64,000 nucleotides of DNA from positions 1,151,001 to 1,215,000 of the forward strand of contig BJKQ01000012.1 of NCBI GenBank assembly GCA_006538405.1, written 5' to 3'. This document shows, one piece after another, positions 32,633-44,501 of the stretch (its first letter is position 1; each line of letters opens with the position of its first letter). Made by a program: the position numbers and the translations under genes. The notes below the pieces were generated by a model, which saw nothing but the letters and a program-made list of their open reading frames with translations, searched no databases and was not told the origin of the DNA. Origin of the DNA: Hansfordia pulvinata. Its lineage: Eukaryota; Ascomycota; Sordariomycetes; Xylariales.

Positions 32633-32985
32633 TGCCTCTGGAGAGAGAAAATGAGGCACTGCGCACGTTCCAGGAACACCAGAAATACCGCCGGACACGT
32701 CGCTTTATCCCCTTCAGTCAGTCGTTACCAAGTCATCAAATTGATTGCCTTCAAGGGTATGCAGAACATCAGAAAAAAAAAAAGGACAGGAGAGACGTTT
32801 AGCCGAGAGACTTAGACACAGGGCATTAGCCAACGTGAAGACAGCCAACTTGCCATGCACTCATTGATCTATTCTATTCCCACGATTGCCGTGAACCAAT
32901 CTCTCACCTATACTGAGTCACAAAGAGAAGTCTACGGCTCATTCTATTTTTGTTCTTTCACGAAATCTGCACCCCGCAACGCGGT
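32633..32985. other. Short intergenic region
   Basis: Three-prime end of the gene at 31.3-32.6 kb and of the reductase locus. A11 at about 32773-32783; nothing else seen. Confidence 0.5.
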
Positions 32986-34325
32986 CTAGGCAGACTCGCC
33001 GCCGATGTACTTCTCGACGAGCCCATCGTCGGGCACGCGGCCCACGTCCTCGGGCCTCCGGGCGTTGACGAAGTCCGGGCCGGGGCTGCTCCAGCTCCAG
33101 TCGGCCCAGGACCCCAGGGCCTCGCGCATCTCGGCGACGAGCGCGGCGTTCGTCTCCCGCGCGACCCCGGAAGAAGCGCCCTCCTCTCGCTCGCCGCCGC
33201 TGCTGCCCGCGATGGCGCTGCGGTAGATGCCGGCGATCTCCTCGAGCTGCGCCACGCTGACGACCCCCATGACGCTCACGCCCGTGCGCTTTCCTTCCCT
33301 CCTCCTCCTCCCCCTCCCCCTCCTCGGCTCGCGAGCCCCCCGTCGGCGGCGGCGGCAGTAGCAGAGGGCTCTCCTTGCTGCTGCCCAGCGCGGCCCCCTC
33401 GGCGGCCCAGGTCGCCAGCGCCCAGCGGATGGCGACCGACTCGAGGGTCTGGCCGGCGCGGGCGGCGAGGCCAGCGAGACCCTGGCACGCGCGCCGGAGG
33501 TCGGGGGGCTCGGGTGCCAGGCGGCCTGGGGCCCGGCGTCGACGCCGCGCGAGGTCAGGAGGCCCATGCCGAGGAAGCTGGCGTTGAGGACGACGTCGAC
33601 GCGGGCGGCGCGGAGGCGGTCGAGGGAGCGGGCTTGGTGGTGGCGGTGGCGGCGGACGAAGAAGAAGAAGAAGCCGCAGCGGGGGCAGGGACGAGGGCCC
33701 GGTTCTGGATGGTGTGGTTGCCGTAGCTGAGGACGGCGTCGAGCGGCTCGCCCGTCTCGGCGAGGACGCGCTCGGCCAGGGCGCACAGGACGCCGACGGG
33801 GAAGCCGGAGATGCCGACGTGGCGCAGCAGGCCGTGGGCGTCGCGCAGGCGGCGCAACTCGACGACGGCGGCGACGACGTCGGCGGCGGGGACGAACTCG
33901 ACGTCGTGGCAGTAGACGAGGTCGAGGTAGGGGGTGCGCAGGCGGTCGAGGCTGCGGCAGACCGAGTAGCGGACCCAGGCCGGGGAGTAGTCGAAGACGT
34001 CCGGGGCGACGCGGCCGACCTTGGTCTCGAGGAAGTAGGAGGCGCGCGGGTGGTGGGCCGCCGCGTGGGCGTGGGCGAGGGCGTCACCGAGGATGGCCTC
34101 GGAGGGGCCGTAGTAAGGGGAGGTGTCGAAGCCGGCGACGCCGAGGTCGAGGGCGCGGGCGACGATGGCGCGGGCCGGCAGGTCGGCGGGGCTGTGGGGG
34201 TCGGCGACGAACTGGTGGTTGAAGGTGCCGGTGCCGAGGATCAGGGGCGGGATGACCTCGTGGAGGGGCTGCCGTTGGTTTGGCGGGGGGCCGGCAGCGG
34301 CGGCGGAGGAGGAGGAGGACGCCAT
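32986..34325 (-). pseudogene. Aldo-keto reductase (Ara2/L-galactose dehydrogenase-like) with frameshifts
   Basis: From the ATG at 34325 a clear AKR N terminus: PLILGTGTFNHQF, GVAGFDTSPYYGPSEAILG (catalytic Asp and Tyr), LETKVGR (Lys) and DLVYCHDVEF (His), then GISGFPVGVL and VLSYGNHTIQN. After about 33680 the frame changes: the next AKR segments, DVVLNASFLGMGLLTSRGVD (about 33600-33540) and PPDLRRACQGLAGLAARAGQ with VAIRWALATW (33515-33410), lie in two other frames, and GVSVMGVVSVAQLEEIAGIY through WADWSWSSPGPDFVN to the end at 32986 returns to the former. So there are three or more shifts, one at a run of six C near 33510-33516 and others near GAA/TTC repeats (33655-33678) and GGA-type repeats (33295-33330). 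An intact copy would oxidise D-arabinose or L-galactose with NAD+ for erythroascorbate synthesis. It is probably dead, unless the indels are assembly errors. Confidence 0.8.
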
Positions 34326-36132
34326 GGTGGGAAAGCAAGCTTCGGGGGGGCGGGCGAGCGGGCGAAGACTTACTGACTGACGGCTTCGGACGGGTAGGCT
34401 TCGATATGAGGCGGCCTGTCTACCGATGGTCTTGTTGTGTCCTGGCTCAGATGATATGAAAAGCTACCCCGCGACAGTGGGACGGGATTCGTCACCTCGA
34501 CTGACTGACAGGCGCGCGTCGTGTTGTTGTAAGAGAGCCCAGAAAGAGCACGTCAGGTAAGGTATGCCTCATTATGTACGTCAGGGTGGATCAGGGTTCA
34601 GGTGGGGTTGGGTTGGGTTGGCTGCGGCGGCGGCGGTCGCGCGTCCTCGTCCGTCTGACTGCAGAGAGTGCTTAAAAATGCCACATGTCAGAGGAGTACG
34701 AGTGCCTCATATTCCTCCCTGTCGCATCTTGTTTCAAGCAACAGGCTTCCCTCCCATGTGAGGCATGTGAAGCAAGCGGGAGCCTCAAAGTGCGGGGGCC
34801 GTGTTGCGGCTGCCGAGCATCGCGACGTGGGAGCGGTGCTATTTCCGCCAATAATTCCTCCCCTGGCCGCCCTCTACGCCGGGATTCGCAGCCCCTGCTG
34901 CCGGTACGCAGTAGCATCGAAACGTGTTCTCCACCGAGGGAAGAAGTGTTCCTCAGCGGGAAGTGTGTCGACTTTTCGGGAAGCTCGTCGAGGTTGCGTC
35001 TTGAGAGGTCGACCTGAGATGAGTTTTGAACCGGGCTTGTCGTCAGGGTGGGATGCCAGCGCTCGCAGCTGTGATCACGGCGGCCTATGGGGAAAGACGG
35101 AGCAATAAAGAAGAATGTAAAATCCACCAGCTACTCCGTACATGTCACTTGGGCCAGGCGCTGTCAAGAACACACAGCCAAACGGGCCCTCGTGCACTGG
35201 CTGGTCTCGGCCTCTTCCGTCTGAAGAAAAGAGGAGCATCATCGCAAGTCGGATCTGACACGGGCGCGTCCCAACACGGCAGCTCGCGAATTCCAGAGTA
35301 CCCCGACAACGGCCAGCATGAATCTCCAACTGCCCGGGTGCAGGGGAGGGGCCCCATCGCCGTACGAGACGAGACCCTGCGAGTACGGAGTATAGCCAGT
35401 GTGAGGTAAGGGTCCAGGTCGCGGCCCCCCAAGTGCGAGGACTGAGTATACTTTGGGTATGAGGGGACCAGGATCGGTCCAGACTTACCGTCCACCTCGT
35501 CCGTCCCGTCAGGGTAGGGTAGGGCGTCAGCTGGAGGGAAAACGAGGCAACTGGCGCCCGCGGGAGCATGACACCAAGCGGCCCTCGGACTTCGAGTTGC
35601 TAGCGGCGCGGCGTGTCGCGACTCGGGCTGGCTGGCTGGGGCGCCTGGGGGCGCGGCGCACGCTGCCACTGCGCCGCCGGCCAACCCCCCGCGACAGGCT
35701 GCTCGATTCGACCTTGGCGTCGTCGTTGGCGCGCTGGCTCGATGTGGATCGGCCGAAGGAGTGTGCGCGCGCCAGACTCGGTGAAGTGGAGTGGGAGTGG
35801 GCGGGCGCCGCAGGGATGCGCCGAGGCAATTTGTGATACGCTGCCGCTGGCCAGAGTCCGAGATGCGATGCGCCTCGAGTCCGAGGTCAGAGGTCAGAGG
35901 TCAGAGGCCAGAGGTCAGAGGCCAGAGGCCAGAGATGCCACCTGCCCGCCGACACCGAGTACAAATAGCACCTGACCCGGCGCCCCGTACGCCTCGAAGC
36001 GCGGCCCTCTCCCGGCTTCGCTTCGCCAGGCCATCGTGTGACTCGCATGCCGGTGCCGGTGTGCTAATACCGTCGTCCAGTGCTGACTGGCCGAGAATCG
36101 TACATACATACCGTCGCGGACTACCAGACAGC
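34326..36132. other. 1.8 kb intergenic between divergent reductase and monooxygenase loci
   Basis: Both neighbours are transcribed away from it. Contains the 8-bp minisatellite at 35884-35935. No gene seen; the last 250 nt before 36133 are probably promoter sequence. Confidence 0.5.
35884..35935. repeat. AGAGGTC/AGAGGCC minisatellite, about 7 units
   Basis: Tandem seven-to-eight-nt units with T/C variation, followed by AGAGATGCC. Located about 200 nt upstream of the monooxygenase start. Confidence 0.85.
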
Positions 36133-37544
36133 ATGCCGAAGCCGCACGTCCTCATCGTGGGCGCCGGCCTGGGCGGCCTGACCCTCGCGCAGTGTCTCCG
36201 GAAACAGGGCGTCCCCTATCAGATCTTTGAGCGTGACCCCGGCAAGGACCAGCGCGACCAGGGCTATGCCATTGGCCTCCACACGTAGGTCAAGCCCGCG
36301 AGCGCCGCGCATGATGATGGGAAACCCACCCGGGAAACCACTCCAGCTAACGCGCCCCGGTAACAGCGTGCTGGACGAGCTCGTCGCCTCGGTCCCCGAC
36401 GACTTGCCGGACCTCAAGGCATCCGTCGACCACCTCAGCCCGCTCAACCTCGACGCGCAGTGCGCCGTCTACGCCAACGGGCAGCGCCTGGGAGTCCAGC
36501 ACACGCCCGAGAGCCCCGTCATCCGGGCCAACCGCACCCGCCTCCGCTTGTGGCTGGGAACCAACATCGACGTCCAGTGGGGGAAGCACCTGAAGTCGGT
36601 CGGGCAAGACGGGGAGAGGCACGTGCTCACGTTCCACGACGGGACCCAGGCCGCCGGCGACGTGCTCATCGGCGCCGACGGCATCAACAGCGTGGGTGAG
36701 TAACCGCGGCGCCCTCTTCGACGTGGGACCGAGCTGACCAGTGTGCCCATGCCCCTGCCGCAGTGAGGGAGCACGTCCTCCAGAGGCCGAACAGCGACAT
36801 GCTGCGCGAGTTCCGCGCCAGCGCCGTCTTCGCCCTGGCCCAGCTGACGGGGGCCGACTTTGAGAAGCAGCTGTCGCTGGGCCACTCCATGTACATGGTG
36901 CAGAGCTCGAGCCTGCGCTTCATGGCCGGGCTGAGCCACGTGTCGCCCGACGGCCGGACGGGCACGTACTACTGGGGCGCCTTTGACGCGCACGACGACG
37001 TGGACCAGTTCCAGAAATGGATCGCCGAGGCTGGCGGCGAGGACAAGAGGCAGTACGCGCTGGAAAAGATGGCGGAGTTCGGCCCAGAGTTCTCCGAGCT
37101 GATCCGCAAGACGCCGGCCGAGTACTTCAGCCCGGAAGCCAGGGTGATTCGCGAGGGCGAGGTCCCGGAGCTGCCTGTGAGCACCATCACCCTGCTGGGC
37201 GATGCAGCGCACCCGATGGCGCCATGTAAGTCGTGTCCCGGTGAGATCCCGTTTGCAATGCAGAAGCTGACAAGGCCCCGGCAGTCCGCGGCGAGGGAGG
37301 GGTCCACGCGTTCAGGGACGCCTTGAACCTGGCCAAGATCATAGCGGCGCTTCAAGAGGTGGGCGAGGTCAAGGCGGCTTTCGAGAAGTACCAGGAAGAG
37401 ATGATCCCGCGTGGGCTTGTGGCGACGAGAGCTTCGAGGGCCCAGTTCAAGTATCAGGAGGGCGAGTCGGTGATCTGGGGACTGACGTTACGGAAGCTGG
37501 CCGAGGAGACGATATCACTCGAGAGTTGTGGTCCGAGGGCGTAG
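36133..37544 (+). CDS. FAD-dependent monooxygenase (PHBH/UbiH type), 400 aa
   Basis: Four exons 36133-36284, 36367-36695, 36764-37225, 37285-37544. N-terminal GxGxxG Rossmann motif VLIVGAGLGGLTLAQCL, DG motif region DVLIGADGINSV at the end of exon 2, and the FAD/ribityl motif TLLGDAAHPMAP spanning the exon 3/4 junction (GD). These three make a class A flavoprotein hydroxylase such as salicylate hydroxylase-like enzymes; the substrate is unknown. No membrane helix at the C terminus. The gene is intact and alone; no biosynthetic partners were seen within 10 kb other than the relics. Confidence 0.88.
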
Positions 37545-38688
37545 CCAGGGGCCAACGGGCGCGTTCTTTGAGCTGATGATAATGACGGATGGCTGCTAGA
37601 TTAGAGGACTGGTGATAAACAGGGCTCAGTGTATACAAGGTATGTTTCTATAGAAAGAAGGTCGAGTTGATACAGTAATGACATTCTACAACCCAGCCCG
37701 ATTTCCGGTGATGCCGTGGGTTGATGTCAGCAGGCCCCTCCAGTGCCGTACAACTTGGAAGTACCTGTGCATCATTGATGTAGCACATCGTCTATTCGCC
37801 CCGAGTGGAACAAGACTCCGCTAATCGCACAGATCCTCCTAATTGCGCCCAGTCGAACCCAATTGAATCCTGTTTATGTGCAAGCCTACTTCACTGTGAA
37901 CTCGCAAATTCTCTTCACCAACCCTCGAGAATTCCTCTTCTTGACCTTGCCAAAGTCATCAGGTTGGCTGCTACGCAGACGGTGGCCTCGCATTGGTTGC
38001 AATCCCTTTGAGGGCCTTGGCACCGACAATGACACTCGACGCAGCAATGCAACTTGGACAATGAACCTGCCCCAGCCAATTCGACCATCGAATGATCGTC
38101 GATATGCAGTCAAGCGAATATTCGGCAACTTGCGCAGTTGACACTGCGCTGGCCAGACTGGAAGGTTCGACCGCCCGAGTCTGCCGTGCCTGCCGTCTGC
38201 TCATGGCGAACCAGCCCGATTGGGCGACCCGGCCCAGACCCCGGGCGAGGCAGCTGCGCTCCATGGCGACCGCCGCTCGCTGCTAACCTCCACCCGCGCC
38301 TGCCTCTTGGTTCCTGGCTGAACGAACTCCTTTACCCACCACAAAGGCCGTTTCCTCGAGCTGCCCTTGTTCACTGCCACCACCCCTTCTCCCTCCCATT
38401 GAACCATGCCTTTGTTGCATTGAACATATGCGCCTCGGCCTCTTGTCCCGCTCATCGGGTTTCAACAGGCTCTTTCACGTCTGCTCAGGATCGAACGCCC
38501 CTTGTGCGATGCTCTACAAAAGCTGCTACTCGTAGTCGCGAGCACTCGACAGGCCGCCCGCCCCCACCCGCCTGCTCAATTGCAACCGCACACAATCGGC
38601 CAGTGTCGACCCTCCCGTTCAGATCACCACGTCCGGATCATCCCCTCGCCTCCTCCAGCATCACCGCTCCTTGTTCCAGTTCGCCGTC
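37545..38688. other. Intergenic, 1.1 kb
   Basis: Three-prime region of the monooxygenase and the CT-rich leader of the RING-CH gene (38290-38688). A TACTCGTA motif occurs at 38527. Nothing else recognised. Confidence 0.5.
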
Positions 38689-39851
38689 ATGCAGTCTTCC
38701 TCGTGGAACTTTGACGCCTTGCCGTCAGACTTGAAGGTCGAGGAGCCCGATGCTTCCAACATAGCCGATGTTTCTACGCGCCAGCCTGAGTCGGCCAAGG
38801 ATTACCAAAGGCCGTCATCGGCTCATGCGACGCCGACGCACCATGTCGAGCTCGAGACTCCAAAAAATGAGGATGCCGACGAATTCGCCGATCACGCTGC
38901 ACCCGAGCAAGCGCCCGAGCCCCAGGGCTCTCACGAGCCAGGTCCTGACGGCGCCCAGCAACCCGAGCAGCCTGGAGCGCAACCGTTCCCCCCAAGTGAG
39001 CGCGATTGCTGGCTGTGCCACGAATCAGAGCAGGCCACCTACGAGCCGGTCCGGAGTCTTCTGGGCGGCACCCGTTACAAAAAGGTGTACCGATCCGAGG
39101 AGCCCAGCCTGGGCAGGCTGATTACACCCTGTTTGTGTAAGGGTACTATGAAGTACATCCATGAGGGCTGTCTGCGTGATCTCCGGGCCCAGGGCAGGCA
39201 GCAAGATGTGTCATGGAAATGCGCGCGCTGCGGCTTCTCCTATCGCATTCAGCGTCTGACCTGGGCGCAGTACATCCGCAGCCCTCTTCTATCCCTCGCG
39301 ATAACCATCGCGATCCTCATGACGGTCGTGTTCCTGCTTGGATTCATTGCCGACCCCATCCTTGGCCTCTACATGGATCCGGTAGGTACGATTTCAGACA
39401 CGGTCGCTTCCAAAGTGGCGGGACTCGAGGATTACATTCCAGAAGAAGACGACGAGGAAGATGGGTGGGTGTTGCATTTTATCAAGGGGATCTTCTCGCT
39501 AGGAGTTCTCGGCTTCGCCAAAGCATTTCTGGCCATGAGCCCATGGCAGTGGTATAATCTCCGAGCCACAGGTGTAGTCGGGGCGCCTGCGCGTAGACGC
39601 GGTACCGGCCGCGATCGGGTCCAAGGCATGAATCTGGTGCTGGTCATCATCGGGGTCGGTACGTTTCTTATGGTAAGTCCATCCCAAACCCCGCTCACTG
39701 GCATTACTAACCCGCGCAGGCTGTATACCGAGGCACAAGAGCTTGGACGGAGAAGACGCTGGACCGAGCCGCGGAGAGAGTGCTCAACGTCCGCAAAGAT
39801 GACGATAGTGATGACGAAGACGACTTCGACGAGGACAAGAAGACGCAGTGA
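38689..39851 (+). CDS. RING-CH (MARCH/Doa10-type) membrane E3 ubiquitin ligase, 371 aa
   Basis: Two exons, 38689-39672 and 39720-39851. The RING-CH (C4HC3) domain covers about residues 107-190: CWLCHE (C107, C110), then PCLCKGTMKYIHEGCLRDLR and WKCARCGF, giving C-x2-C ... C-x-C ... H-x2-C ... C-x2-C. Two to three transmembrane helices follow (ITIAILMTVVFLLGFI; FSLGVLGFAKAFLAM; NLVLVIIGVGTFLM) and an acidic tail (DDDSDDEDDFDED). A protein of this shape is an ER or endomembrane ubiquitin ligase of the MARCH/Ssm4 class, but it is far shorter than Doa10, so it is not Doa10 itself. Substrates are unknown. ATG at 38689 is the first in frame. Confidence 0.88.
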
Positions 39852-41123
39852 TGGCCCAGAGGCGAGACGCCAGGGCGAACGCCGGCCGAAGAAACCGCGA
39901 CGCGGACGATCGCAGCGAATATCTCCAACACGTAAATCCGACCCGCACACTCTTAAGTTGCCCCGAAGCCCTCCTCCATCTTGGGTCAACTAGTCTGTGT
40001 GCGGAGATTGAGGGTCGGCAGCCCGAGGAGCGCGAGCGTCTTGCTCAAGCTCATAGAGGCAACTCTGCGGACACTGCCGACTCGCCAGGTCGAAATGCCA
40101 GGTCGACTGCCCGTCAGGGTGAGTTGACAGACCACGCCTCCCTAAAGCTACCTGTCTAGCCCGCAATGCCGAGTTTCTCCGGATCTCTGCTGCGCGCCAG
40201 ATGGGCGAACTGGGGCCCCCGAGGTGAGGTTTGGTTTGGCACGCTTGGAACATTACTTGTAGGGGGTGTCCACGGTCGAGAACCGATCTGTATCTCATGT
40301 ACTCGTAAATACATTTCAGCATTGCTATCCACTGCTCGTGCGCATACCTTAACGTGTTCCTTATCTCATGAACCTTCCAATGCGTGTGGTCACTTGAAAT
40401 CATGTCCTCGTCACAGCGGAACGCTCGTATTTGCGGCTTACCCGTGGCCACGGCTGGGAGCTGACGGGTCGCGGGCGCGATACCGTAAGCAAGCTGCCAG
40501 AGGGTACTTGGTGTCATCATCCCTCGCTGTCGAGCGACTCGAGTCCAGCACAGACCCAGCACGCTGATCCAGGTACCCTGTGCAGACAGCTGCCCCGGCT
40601 CAGGTACCGGCTTAGCGTGGCAGGGGCCAAATGATCGGCGGGGCCCGTCACCTACACGCCCAATTGCGCCCGGTAGCAGGAGCGATCCGTAATAACTTAA
40701 AGGTGGTGCTAATGACCATTGTCCATCATTGCTTGCCGCCGCCACCTCTCCCATTACCGCCGCCATCGTCCCAACCTCAACCATCGTCATTATCCGAGTC
40801 ACGACCGGCTCCCACGCCCTTCGCCTCAACACCCGCTCTCGCGCGCCTGTAAACGACGTAGCTGACTCCCTCGCTCCCGAACGACCAGCCGAATCGTCCT
40901 TGCCCTCGCCCTTTGCGGCGAGCTGATCAATTGATCCATCCAGCTTAGGTGTCCCGACTCAGCCCACATCGACTGGCCTTCCGCCGCCGAACGCAGCTGT
41001 CACGACCGGCCACTCACGTCACGCAGGTCCAGCCCCAGCCCGAGCGGATCGAGTCTGGTTACGCCCCGCCCCGTATCACGTCGCCCGGCGGTGATTCCTG
41101 CCGGCGGGCTGCCCCCCGGCACC
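39852..41123. other. Intergenic, 1.3 kb
   Basis: RING-CH terminator side and Mnn11 promoter, the latter CT-rich around 40730-40800 and 41000-41100. An open frame of 280 codons on the minus strand has no motifs. TACTCGTA motif at 40300. Confidence 0.5.
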
Positions 41124-42205
41124 ATGCATTTCGCATATCCCGCTCGCAAGAACTCAAACCCAGCCCCGTACATGCCCCGGACCTCACAATTACCTACGGT
41201 CCGGAGGCGTCATGTCAAAACCATCGGTCTCTTTGCCTTCGGTCTGTTTGCCCTGATCTGGTTGCTGTCTGGCGGCTGGTCTTCGAGCCGCTCCCGCGCG
41301 AGCCCCGCCCGCCACATCTCTGGCACCCCTCCGGCCGTGCTTGTCACAGTCTTTGATGACAAGGCCAATGCCCCCGAGTACATCAAGAACATCAAAGACA
41401 ACAGGATACAGTACGCCGCCAAACACGGTAAGACGATGAGATCATCCCCCTCCGAGAAATGACCATGTCCAATTTACTGACAACCAATCGCACCAGGCTA
41501 CGAGACATTCTTCGTCTCGACGACTGATTACGACCTGAACCAATCACCCGACTCCTGGGCTAAGGTTGTGGCCTCCCGGCATACGTTGGCCAAGTTCCCC
41601 AACGCTCGATTCATCTGGTTTCTGGACCAGAACGCCTTCATCATGAACCCCCGCGTCACGGTCGAGGAACTCATGGACGCGAAGCAGCTTGATGCAAAGA
41701 TGCTGCGCGAGCACTCCATCGTGCCTCCGGACAGCATAATCAAGACCCACGGCAACCTCAAGGGCGCCAACGTCCAGCTGCTCATGACCCAAGACAAGCA
41801 GGGTCTGGCCGTCGGGAGCTTCATCATCCGCAACGGCGAGTGGGCCAAATACTTCCTCGACACATGGTACGACCCTCTGTATCGGTCGTACAACTTCCAA
41901 AGGGCCGAAACGCACGCTTTGGTGAGTCTAGATGCGCCCTCCGTGGATCTCTCTTCATCCTCGCTCCTCCTGCTAACCCCCGCCAGGAACACGTCGTCCA
42001 GTGGCACCCCACTATTCTCTCCAAGATTGCCATTGTGCCCCAGCGCACCATCAACGCATACGCGGTCTCCAACTTCGGCGAGACCTACAGCGAGGGTGAT
42101 GTCGTCGTATCGTTTGTCCACTGCTTTGCTGCCGGCGACCACAGCTGCGAACGCGAGTCGGAGCGCTTCACCAAGCAGTGGCGCGCGGCCTTCAACAAGG
42201 GTTGA
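41124..42205 (+). CDS. mnn11: Alpha-1,6-mannosyltransferase subunit, GT34 (Mnn11-like)
   Basis: Three exons: 41124-41427, 41497-41921 and 41987-42205, 315 aa. A cytosolic tail is followed by a signal-anchor helix (TIGLFAFGLFALIWLLSG, about residues 33-50), the type II topology of Golgi transferases. The GT34 (GMA12/MNN10) core contains TVFDDKANAPEYIKNIKDNR, then YETFFVSTTDYDL, WAKVVASRHTLAKFPNARF and the nucleotide/metal region IWFLDQNAFIMNP, where DQN stands for the DxD triplet as in Mnn11-type members. It lengthens N-glycan outer chains in the Golgi as part of M-Pol II together with Mnn10. The motif WYDPLYRSYNF and the final HCFAAGDHSCERES fit the family. The frame is intact. Confidence 0.9.
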
Positions 42206-43454
42206 CCATAGCGCCCTCACTCCGTCTAATCTATTTATTGTCTTTGTCTGCCGACAGCAGCGTAACGACGTACGAGGCGTTGGTGGCGCTGGTATTGCAT
42301 TACATCTTGTCTGGCCATGTGTTACGTGCCGTGACAGGTACTGGGGAAATCGCCGGGTACCCAAGCTAGGGGTGACCGACCTATCATGGCTCTATTGCTT
42401 ATTGTGCTGGACCGGGGCCCGTCTGTCTCGCTTGAGGAATCTAGATATTTTCTTCAAATCTACTCGAACTCTGAAGTCGAAATATAATGACCAGACATGA
42501 TTGAATGAGACACGTCGCACTGCTTGACACTCTCATTGGGTTGCTACGCTTGATCACGACGAAGTGGACATTGGCGATAGTGAAATGATTTGGAAAGGTG
42601 CTTCCTATGCCTTCACCCTTGCACCTCACCGTGTAGAAGATGAAGTCTATTGCTTGCCACGACAAGTCACCGTTGCACGGTGCTACAAACCATGCGATGG
42701 CCTGCGTTTGCCGGTACGGCCTCGAGAGCCGATAGCTCTACCCTGCCGAGAGAGCTCTGCCTCCCGTGTCGATCGAAATAAGCAAGCTGGAACACTGAAA
42801 GCAATCGTGAAGCTCAGCAAGGACCTGGTGCGAAGAAAGACACAAAAGCGCCGAGTCCACCCGGTCCCGAAAGCAGTCGCGTGTGCGCTACCATGGAAGA
42901 ACCCGCTTCTGAGCCCAGCGTTGATAGGTCTGGGAATCTTTCCGTCGCCGCTGTCATAGTCGGCACGCGTTGCGAGCGTGCCTCGGTTCCGAGTCCCGCC
43001 GCGCCGCGTACGCCGGGGTCTTTCGCCTGTGCGCCAGCGTCGAAGATTGGCACGCTTCATTAGCCGTAGTAGGTAGGTAGGTAGGTAGGCAGGTGGGTAG
43101 GTTGTGAATGGTGATGAGGCTTCGGCGGGCGTGGCCGCGATCTGTCCCGACGGGACGCGCGACGGGACGAGCGGCGCGCTTCGTTCGCTGGGTAACATTG
43201 GTCATTCGTGACAGGGAGCGGAAAAACAGAGGAAAGAACGGCTGTGAGTAACGCGGAGGGTCGTCGTCAGCGCCGATGAGGTCGGCTGCGCCAAGGCACT
43301 GCATTCTCTGGCGTTGGCCCGAATCAGGCTTTCCAGCCGGCCTCCGGCGTGCGCAGGAGACCAGTGCCCTGTCGCAGGAGCTGCCGGGCCGTTTTACAGC
43401 ACAGAGGATGGCGAGGGTTGTTTGATGAGTGCTTGCGTTGCCCTGGCGCTGGGT
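42206..43454. other. Intergenic, 1.25 kb
   Basis: Convergent: Mnn11 (+) ends at 42205 and the next gene (-) ends at 43455. Contains a TAGG/GTAG tetramer microsatellite (43069-43101). No gene seen. Confidence 0.5.
43069..43101. repeat. (GTAG)n tetranucleotide repeat
   Basis: Eight or so GTAG/GCAG/GTGG units in a row. Confidence 0.9.
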
Positions 43455-44501
43455 TCAGGCAAAGTCCGCAAAGACGTCGGCGAATTGAAGTTTGACGGTC
43501 TCACGGTCCATAGCCTGTTGCTTCCGGAGATTCTCCAATGCCACGGCCTGCTGCTTCCTCAATTCATCCAATGCCGAAGTCTGCTGCTTCTCGAGTTCGC
43601 CGAGAGCCGCTTCCTGCTGCTTCTCCAACTGGCATTCAGCGAACAGTTGGAAGATGACAATCCTGTCCAGAGCCGGCGATCTGATGTCGGTATCCTGGCG
43701 GCGTGGAGATTGGTCAACGGCCGCTGCCCGCGCTTGGGCGAGATCCGGGACCGTAACGTCATCCCTTACCTTGCCTTGCGGTGGACGATCCGAGGCCTGT
43801 GGACGAGAGGGGAGGTTTGCGTCTGGGGAAGACTCGGCCACGTGCGTTCCCTCGCTGTGCGTGGCAGTCTGTGCTGCGCCGTCGGCCGGTTTTGCTGCGT
43901 GCATGGTGTTGGCGACCGCGAGCGTCCGGATCCAGAGCTTCTGCGAAGTATCGTGAGATGCCGGCAGGGGTACGGCCTTCTTCTGTCTCCTCTTCGGCTC
44001 GGGCTCGGGCTCGGGCGAGTCGCCCTCGAGCCTCCGCTTGGAAGGTGGCATGTCGTCGGATGGCGCCGGGGGCGGAGTGGGGGATCTATAGCGATGGAAG
44101 TACTGATCCACGATGAACTCGCGGGCGGTAGCTGGGTCCACCTCCTGGCTGAGGAGAATCACCTGTGCGAGTCTCGCCGGGTCGCCTTTGATGGGCGATA
44201 GCTGCTCGGCACGGAACGCATCGAGAAAGACCGGGCGGCGAAAGAGGAGCCCAGCGTAGATAGTAAGGCCAATGTCATCTTGTCTCGTGTATGCGTTGAG
44301 TACTCTGGTACACAGCGTTCTGAAGTGGTCGACAGATTGGTTGCTCATCTTGATGACGAGTTGAGCCCATTCGTCTAGACTCACTCGTAATCGCCGGTGA
44401 TGGACCCGTTGAAGCCAGGGACAGGTGATGAAGTGAAGAGAAGTCACCGGCGCTCCCGACGTGCGTGATTGCCCACGGTACTGCTGAGGCGTCAGAGTCA
44501 A
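43455..44501 (-). CDS. Hypothetical coiled-coil protein, 348 aa
   Basis: Single exon; not recognised. A more likely start is the in-frame ATG at 44348 (MSNQSVDHFRTLC, 297 aa), since the first 51 residues are Arg/Pro-rich and unremarkable. Features: an N-terminal helical part (residues 52-150 of the long form, ending DQYFHRYRSPTPPPAP), a basic bipartite-like nuclear signal (PSKRRL and PEPEPEPKRRQKKAVPL), and a C-terminal coiled coil of repeated heptads with ELEKQQ and ALDELRKQQ (about residues 290-335). It could be a nuclear scaffold or chromatin protein; that is inference from composition only. Confidence 0.65.
   Translation of the reverse strand: MTLTPQQYRGQSRTSGAPVTSLHFITCPWLQRVHHRRLRVSLDEWAQLVIKMSNQSVDHFRTLCTRVLNAYTRQDDIGLTIYAGLLFRRPVFLDAFRAEQLSPIKGDPARLAQVILLSQEVDPATAREFIVDQYFHRYRSPTPPPAPSDDMPPSKRRLEGDSPEPEPEPKRRQKKAVPLPASHDTSQKLWIRTLAVANTMHAAKPADGAAQTATHSEGTHVAESSPDANLPSRPQASDRPPQGKVRDDVTVPDLAQARAAAVDQSPRRQDTDIRSPALDRIVIFQLFAECQLEKQQEAALGELEKQQTSALDELRKQQAVALENLRKQQAMDRETVKLQFADVFADFA

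Noticed and set aside
35884..35935. CRISPR-like array
   Set aside because: Units of 7-8 nt without spacers: a minisatellite in a eukaryotic genome.
39990..40832. 280-codon minus-strand frame
   Set aside because: No recognisable motif; overlaps the promoter-like region of the Mnn11 gene.
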